From Sphingobacterium detergens (GTDB taxonomy: Bacteria; Bacteroidota; Bacteroidia; Sphingobacteriales; Sphingobacteriaceae): DNA of 64,000 nucleotides. Position 1 is the stretch's first letter. Each line of letters starts with the position of its first letter. Of the stretch, positions 60,944-64,000 are shown one piece after another. The notes beneath the pieces are model-generated. The model searched no databases and was not told the origin of the DNA. It saw only the letters and a program-made list of their open reading frames with translations. Position numbers and translations under genes: made by a program. Location of the stretch: positions 186,001-250,000 of the forward strand of contig NZ_RAPY01000001.1 of the NCBI RefSeq assembly GCF_003610355.1, written 5' to 3'.

Positions 60944-62047
60944 TTACTTGTTGGTCAGTAAGGGCAGATATTTTTCATAACCTTTGGCCTTCATTTCTTC
61001 CTTGGGCACAAATTTGAGTGATGCGCTGTTGATACAATAGCGTAGCCCGCCTTTGTCTGCAGGGCCATCTTCAAATACATGGCCCAAATGAGCGTCACCG
61101 GTTTTACTTCGTACTTCTGTACGGCGCATGCCGTGGGAGTTATCGGATAATTCTTCGATTAAATTGGTATTGATCGGTTTCGAAAAGCTGGGCCATCCGC
61201 AGCCCGACTCAAACTTGTCTGTCGAAATAAATAATGGTTCTCCTGTCGTAATATCTACATAAATACCATCTCTAAACTCAGCATTATAGGCATTGTCAAA
61301 AGCACGTTCGGTTGCCTGATTCTGCGTCACGTCATATTGCAATGGGGTAAGTTCTTTCTTAAGTGTGCTTCGGTCCTTTCTTTTATAAGCTTGTGTCGCA
61401 GTTGTATCTTTGGGAGCAGGATTGGCTTTGCGGGCCATATCAAATAATTCAGGACCAATGTGGCAGTAACCACCGGGATTTTTGTCGAGATATTTTTGAT
61501 GATAGGCTTCTGCATTGTAGTAATTCTGCAAGGGCTGGAGTTCAACCACAATTTTCGAAGGATATTTTTTGGCAAGTTCGGCCAAACTTTCCTTGATCAC
61601 GGGCACGGCTGAGCCATTTGTGTAGTAAATACCAGTGCGATATTGTGTCCCTATATCATTCCCTTGTTTGTTGAGTGATGTGGGATCGATTGTTTTTAGA
61701 AATAAATCCAGGAGCAGCTTCAGGTCAACGATTTTTGGATCGTAAGTAACTTTGACGGTCTCGGCAAAGCCTGTTTTTCCGGTGGATACCTGCTCATAGC
61801 TCGGATCCGGTAAATTGCCATTGGCATAACCGACCTCTGTTGCGGTAACGCCGCGCACCTGCTTGAAAAAATGTTCAGTACCCCAAAAACATCCGCCTGC
61901 GAAATAAATAACCTGATTCTGTTTATCTGTCTGATCCATAGATTGTTTTTTAATTGTGTTGGAACGATTGGTTTTCTGTGAAAATCCGAATTTGCTGAGC
62001 ATAAATAAGCCTAAGCCTAGCACTAATAATAAAAATACCTGTTTCAT
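60944..62047 (-). CDS. msrAB: Bifunctional peptide-methionine sulfoxide reductase MsrA/MsrB, secreted
   Basis: 367 aa. Signal peptide at residues about 1-23 ([17 protein letters not shown]). MsrA domain (about 45-205) with [17 protein letters not shown] holding the catalytic Cys and [14 protein letters not shown]; MsrB domain (about 225-360) with [23 protein letters not shown] and [12 protein letters not shown] with the catalytic Cys. It reduces both S and R methionine sulfoxide in exported proteins. The usual CxxC zinc ligands of MsrB are not obvious (the protein has CGW and only single Cys elsewhere), as in some zinc-free MsrB proteins. It is transcribed alone. Confidence 0.95.
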   Translation of the reverse strand: MKQVFLLLVLGLGLFMLSKFGFSQKTNRSNTIKKQSMDQTDKQNQVIYFAGGCFWGTEHFFKQVRGVTATEVGYANGNLPDPSYEQVSTGKTGFAETVKVTYDPKIVDLKLLLDLFLKTIDPTSLNKQGNDIGTQYRTGIYYTNGSAVPVIKESLAELAKKYPSKIVVELQPLQNYYNAEAYHQKYLDKNPGGYCHIGPELFDMARKANPAPKDTTATQAYKRKDRSTLKKELTPLQYDVTQNQATERAFDNAYNAEFRDGIYVDITTGEPLFISTDKFESGCGWPSFSKPINTNLIEELSDNSHGMRRTEVRSKTGDAHLGHVFEDGPADKGGLRYCINSASLKFVPKEEMKAKGYEKYLPLLTNK

Positions 62048-62285
62048 CGCATTTCTCCATTCTTGTTTTTAAGATATACGAAGCAAACACCTGCATTGGT
62101 TTTGAGCATTTAAAAATTATTTGCAAATTTGCTTTATTAGTGATAAGATGCCTGGATAACATTACCTAATACTTCAATTAAAACCGGCTCTAAAATAGCT
62201 ATCTGCTGATTTATCCACACACGGAAAGTGATAAGGATGCCGCGGTGGGAGGTATCCGATACCGCTATGCAAAAACTGTCGCCAG

Positions 62286-63596
62286 CTAGGCCGTGCTGGC
62301 CTGTTGCGCGCCGAGCAGCCGGAGATCGTCGGATGCCGGTAGTTCAAATACCTGCAGGTGAAAGTGTTTAATGGCAGCCAATAGGTGGTCAAAAATATCG
62401 GCCATTGTATCTTCGAAATAAGCCCATTGTGTACCCTTGGTAAACATGTAGAGTTCCAGCGGAATACCGTATTCACTAGGTGCGAGCTGGCGCACTAACA
62501 GGGTTAATTCTTGATGGATATTGGGGTTATGCTTGGCATAGGCGAGTACATAGGCCCTGAACAGACCGATATTGGTCATCCTGCGGCCATTGACGGGCGA
62601 GGAGCTGTCGGTATTCCAGGTTTTATTGTAATCAGCAATCTCGCGTTCACGTTTTTCGATATAGGGAGCCAGTAAGCGGATCTTTTTTAATGCCGTGATT
62701 TCCTCCTCACTGAGGTAGCGCACCGAAGACATTTTAATGTTCAATGCCCGCTTTATCCGACGGCCGCCCGTCTCTTGCATCCCACGATAGTTTTTGAATG
62801 AATCGCTTAGCAAGGTATAGGTCGGTATGGTGACAATAGTCTTGTCCCAGTTCTGTATCTTCACATTGTTGAGATTGATCTGCAACACGTCGCCGTCCAC
62901 ACCATATTTAGGCATTTCTATCCAGTCTCCCACGCGGACCGAGTCATTGGCCGAGACCTGAATACTGGCCACAAAGCCCAGAATAGTGTCCTTAAATACC
63001 AGCATGAGGATGGCGGACGCCGCCCCCAGCGATACCAGAAAAGACCATGGCGAATTGCCCGTCAGCAGGGAAACGGCCAGCGTGCCAATTACAAAAATCA
63101 AAAAGATCTGTATCACCTGCAGGTAGCTGTCGATGGGCTTGTCTTTGAACGCATTGGAGCTGCGAAAAATATCGCGGCAGGTTTTTAACAGGCTATTGAC
63201 CAGATGATAGATGGTCAGCAACACCACGATATCCAGCAACTTGACAAGGGCAGCGGTCAGCACCGGAAAACCAAGGAAGATCACCGGAAGCAGCTGCAGT
63301 GTGAGCAGCACGAGTATAGTGCGGCTCAGGCGTACATGCACCTTGTTTTCCAACAGAAAATCGTCCCATTTGGTTGAGGTCCGTCGGGCAATCCTGTTCA
63401 ATGCGGAATAAAAGACCTTGCGCATGATATAATCGAATGCATAGAGCAGCACTGCGAAAGCGAAAAGTAATCCAGCGGCCGTAACAATATGCGCCTGCTG
63501 ATCGGGTAAACCTAATTTGGTAAAGAGATCGAAAATGTACTGATAAATTGAACTTGTTGGTTGTTCACTGAAGTTAAGCATGTCTAAATTTTTCAT
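62286..63596 (-). CDS. MscS-family mechanosensitive channel (YbdG-like)
   Basis: About 436 aa. Four or five membrane helices lie before residue about 180 (AAGLLFAFAVLLYAFDYIM, VHLSRTILVLLTLQLLPVIF and others), followed by the conserved MscS pore and beta domain: KDTILGFVASIQVSANDSVRVGDWIEMPKYG, DGDVLQINLNNVKIQNWDKTIVTIPTYTLLSDSFKNY. The long cytoplasmic C-terminus (about 290-436) resembles the YbdG/MscM subgroup. It opens under membrane tension to release solutes. The ATG at 63596 is preferred to a TTG at 63608. It reads away from gpsA. Confidence 0.92.
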   Translation of the reverse strand: MKNLDMLNFSEQPTSSIYQYIFDLFTKLGLPDQQAHIVTAAGLLFAFAVLLYAFDYIMRKVFYSALNRIARRTSTKWDDFLLENKVHVRLSRTILVLLTLQLLPVIFLGFPVLTAALVKLLDIVVLLTIYHLVNSLLKTCRDIFRSSNAFKDKPIDSYLQVIQIFLIFVIGTLAVSLLTGNSPWSFLVSLGAASAILMLVFKDTILGFVASIQVSANDSVRVGDWIEMPKYGVDGDVLQINLNNVKIQNWDKTIVTIPTYTLLSDSFKNYRGMQETGGRRIKRALNIKMSSVRYLSEEEITALKKIRLLAPYIEKREREIADYNKTWNTDSSSPVNGRRMTNIGLFRAYVLAYAKHNPNIHQELTLLVRQLAPSEYGIPLELYMFTKGTQWAYFEDTMADIFDHLLAAIKHFHLQVFELPASDDLRLLGAQQASTA

Positions 63597-63679
63597 ATGA
63601 ACAGACAAATTTACGGAGAAATATAAAAACGGGTTTTGAGGTGGAAAATACCCTTTTATACCTATTTTTAAGCTTAAAG

Positions 63680-63711
63680 TTTGCTTATTGATTAAATTTT
63701 ACGTATATTTG
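63680..63711 (+). promoter_or_regulatory. Promoter of gpsA
   Basis: TTTG at 63680-63683 and TATATTTG at 63704-63711 are 20 bases apart, a textbook Bacteroidota promoter pair; the gpsA start lies about 63 bases downstream. Confidence 0.75.
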
Positions 63712-63774
63712 TAAATTAATAGATAACCCGATGGCGAAAATTTTCTGTTTCGCGTCTTAAAAACCCCCAACGAT

Positions 63775-64000
63775 TTGAATGAGATTAGTGTGATAGGTGG
63801 TGGGAGTTGGGCCACGGCCCTGGTTAAAATTTTGACAGAAAATAGCATTTATACCAACTGGTACATGCGGCGTTCCGAGCAGGTGCGCGCGATAAACCAG
63901 GATGCTATTAACCCTGACTACCTATCGTTTTTAAAACTTGACAATACAAAAATTTATGCGTCCGATCAGCTGGACGAGATCGTGGCCCGATCGAAAGTAA
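63775..64000 (+). CDS. gpsA: NAD(P)-dependent glycerol-3-phosphate dehydrogenase, N-terminal part
   Basis: Only the first 75 codons are in the window. MNEISVIGGGSWATALVKIL holds the Gly-rich NAD(P)-binding loop and the following NWYMRRSEQ and AINQDAINPDYL fit GpsA of Bacteroidota. The enzyme reduces dihydroxyacetone phosphate to glycerol 3-phosphate for phospholipids. The start is taken at the TTG at 63775, since no ATG is in frame near the Gly-rich loop. The gene continues past the right edge. Confidence 0.85.
   Translation, partial: MNEISVIGGGSWATALVKILTENSIYTNWYMRRSEQVRAINQDAINPDYLSFLKLDNTKIYASDQLDEIVARSKV

Noticed and set aside
63731..63760. Nine-codon frame before gpsA starting ATGGCGAAA
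   Set aside because: Too short to support, and it lies in the gpsA leader after the promoter; a leader peptide cannot be excluded but nothing else supports it.
1..64000. CRISPR array or cas genes
   Set aside because: No regularly spaced short repeats and no Cas-like proteins apart from a generic HD domain were seen.

Overview
The window looks like a chromosomal segment of a Bacteroidota bacterium, most likely family Sphingobacteriaceae and probably Sphingobacterium or a close relative. The grounds are promoters of the Bacteroidota type (TTTG, about 19-20 bp, TAnnTTTG), a SusC/SusD pair with a TlpA-like thioredoxin, and small proteins of families common in that group (DUF6266, DUF5675 and similar). 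The genus is an inference from gene content; no rRNA or tRNA gene was seen.

Layout. 1-5.1 kb: the 3' part of cstA, then an AT-rich oxidative pentose-phosphate operon, gnd-zwf-pgl, closed by a terminator. 5.2-9.9 kb: two small orphan genes, a tailspike-like beta-helix protein, and a membrane protein. A 113-124 bp leader repeat lies before and after the beta-helix gene. 10.1-20.7 kb: an AT-rich accessory island. It starts with a tight four-gene operon (C5 DNA methyltransferase, HD-domain protein, P-loop ATPase of ORC/CDC6-like appearance, uncharacterised alpha/beta protein), the best candidate for an undescribed system. It continues on the other strand with a HIT-HNH pair, two tandem paralogues, a free-standing EF-Tu barrel-like domain, a DUF1016/PDDEXK nuclease, an NTF2-like protein with remnant copies, and a small HTH regulator. 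20.7-21.7 kb has no convincing gene, but about 270 nt of it can fold into several hairpins with a possible pseudoknot.

21.7-28.1 kb: a nutrient-uptake operon (124-aa protein, SusC, SusD, TlpA-like). 28.1-34.7 kb: small proteins (one frameshifted), an AraC regulator, a membrane protein with a LytTR-like tail, a small HTH protein, a GC-rich repeat patch, and a DUF6266-DUF5675-small membrane protein group. Two imperfect palindromes of about 165 bp with the same 20-nt centre lie inside that group. 34.8-38.3 kb: an AraC regulator divergent from a three-gene operon (quinone-oxidoreductase-like, HSL-type hydrolase, flavodoxin-fold reductase).

38.4-55.2 kb: a two-sided siderophore locus. Leftward: nitroreductase, PLP decarboxylase, GNAT acyltransferase with a long N-terminal extension, FAD N-hydroxylase, MATE exporter, acyl carrier protein, AMP-forming ligase. 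Rightward: Fe(II)/2-oxoglutarate oxygenase, two IucA/IucC-type synthetases, TonB-dependent receptor, polytopic membrane protein. The 278-bp divergent spacer holds a consensus promoter with a Fur-like site just downstream. The expected logic is amino acid to diamine, N-hydroxylation, acylation, ATP-dependent condensation, export and re-uptake. The ligase/carrier pair and the oxygenase are not part of the standard NIS (NRPS-independent siderophore) set.

55.4-64 kb: a GH2 glycosidase, an ECF sigma factor with anti-sigma factor, two ferritin-like proteins, a secreted MsrAB fusion, an MscS-family channel, and the start of gpsA. All functions are read from protein motifs and gene order; nothing was searched or measured.
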